Positions 42,407 through 42,479 of a DNA stretch of 42,479 nt are shown here, in pieces. The notes below the pieces were generated by a model. That model saw nothing but the letters and a program-made list of their open reading frames with translations, had not been told where the DNA came from and ran no database searches. The DNA is from Bradyrhizobium sacchari (GTDB lineage Bacteria > Pseudomonadota > Alphaproteobacteria > Rhizobiales > Xanthobacteraceae). The stretch spans positions 451,717 to 494,195 of the forward strand of contig NZ_LWIG01000007.1 of the NCBI RefSeq assembly GCF_002068095.1, written 5' to 3'. Made by a program: the position numbers and the translations under genes. Each line of letters starts with the position of its first letter. The stretch's first letter is position 1.

Positions 42407-42479
42407 CACTCCCTCTCCCGCTTGCGGGAGAGGGTGTCTCCGCAGCGGGACAATCCCCAAGAGGAAAGAACCCTCACCC
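42407..42479. repeat. Intergenic palindromic repeat, family A (second copy, cut by window end)
   Basis: Starts with the hairpin ccctctcccgc / gcgggagaggg (about 42411-42434) and runs to ccctcaccc at the last base. Motifs and order match 1460-1602 at the other end of the window. It is incomplete here. Confidence 0.68.

Noticed and set aside
1460..42479. CRISPR array among the repeated sequences
   Set aside because: Repeats are dispersed singles of 75-145 bases with internal palindromes, not regularly spaced short repeats with unique spacers, and no cas genes are present.

Overview
The window looks like a chromosomal segment of a Bradyrhizobium-type alphaproteobacterium (Nitrobacteraceae; close to Bradyrhizobium or Rhodopseudomonas). 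Three things suggest this: high GC with strong G/C third-position bias; gene orders usual in that group (uvrC-pgsA-moaD-moaE, ribF/ileS/lspA/M16 peptidase pair, mutL/rsmD/rluB-like/tadA); and at least six families of short palindromic intergenic repeats of the kind scattered through Bradyrhizobium genomes. The assignment comes from reading the sequence, not from a database search. No tRNA, rRNA, CRISPR array, integrase or complete insertion sequence was seen.

Layout. 1-1450: end of an OmpR-type response regulator and its sensor kinase. 1600-3950: four small exported proteins, including a periplasmic RNase T2. 4117-6138: rlmJ, a cold-shock protein with a structured leader, and an outer-membrane beta-barrel on the other strand. 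6389-12631: uvrC, pgsA, moaD, moaE and prmB, tightly packed, then a Holin-X-like and a YihY/BrkB membrane protein. 12768-17790: a SAM methyltransferase, a winged-helix/TPR regulator, a TipF-like protein with a degenerate EAL domain and a HAD-like protein. 17968-27766: a stand-alone CheY, then ribF, ileS, lspA, a proline/lysine-rich exported protein, a catalytic/non-catalytic M16 peptidase pair and arfB. 27830-31437: a small secreted protein, then a cytochrome c / VOC / Tat subunit / GMC flavoprotein cluster resembling a three-subunit membrane dehydrogenase. 31754-37355: a ribbon-helix-helix protein, mutL, rsmD, an rluB-like gene with a very long Arg/Asp/Gly-rich extension, and tadA. 37459-39850: a fluoroacetate-dehalogenase-like hydrolase and purD. 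40106-41317: a TIR-like putative defence gene. 41597-42364: an IclR regulator.

Most of the window is housekeeping: DNA repair (uvrC, mutL), translation and RNA modification (rlmJ, prmB, ileS, arfB, rsmD, rluB-like, tadA), cofactors (moaD, moaE, ribF), lipid and lipoprotein synthesis (pgsA, lspA) and purines (purD).

The strongest candidate for something unusual is the segment 39894-41455. A gene of visibly different composition, encoding a helical/winged-helix-like N-terminus joined to a TIR-like nucleotide-binding domain, lies between two 29-bp direct repeats (27/29 identical), in what would otherwise be a short purD-iclR intergenic region. No recombinase is present, so it looks like a one-gene defence cargo. 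The second clear anomaly is a perfect 26-bp tandem duplication at the end of the cytochrome c gene, which shifts its frame and breaks what was probably a stop-start junction with the next gene.
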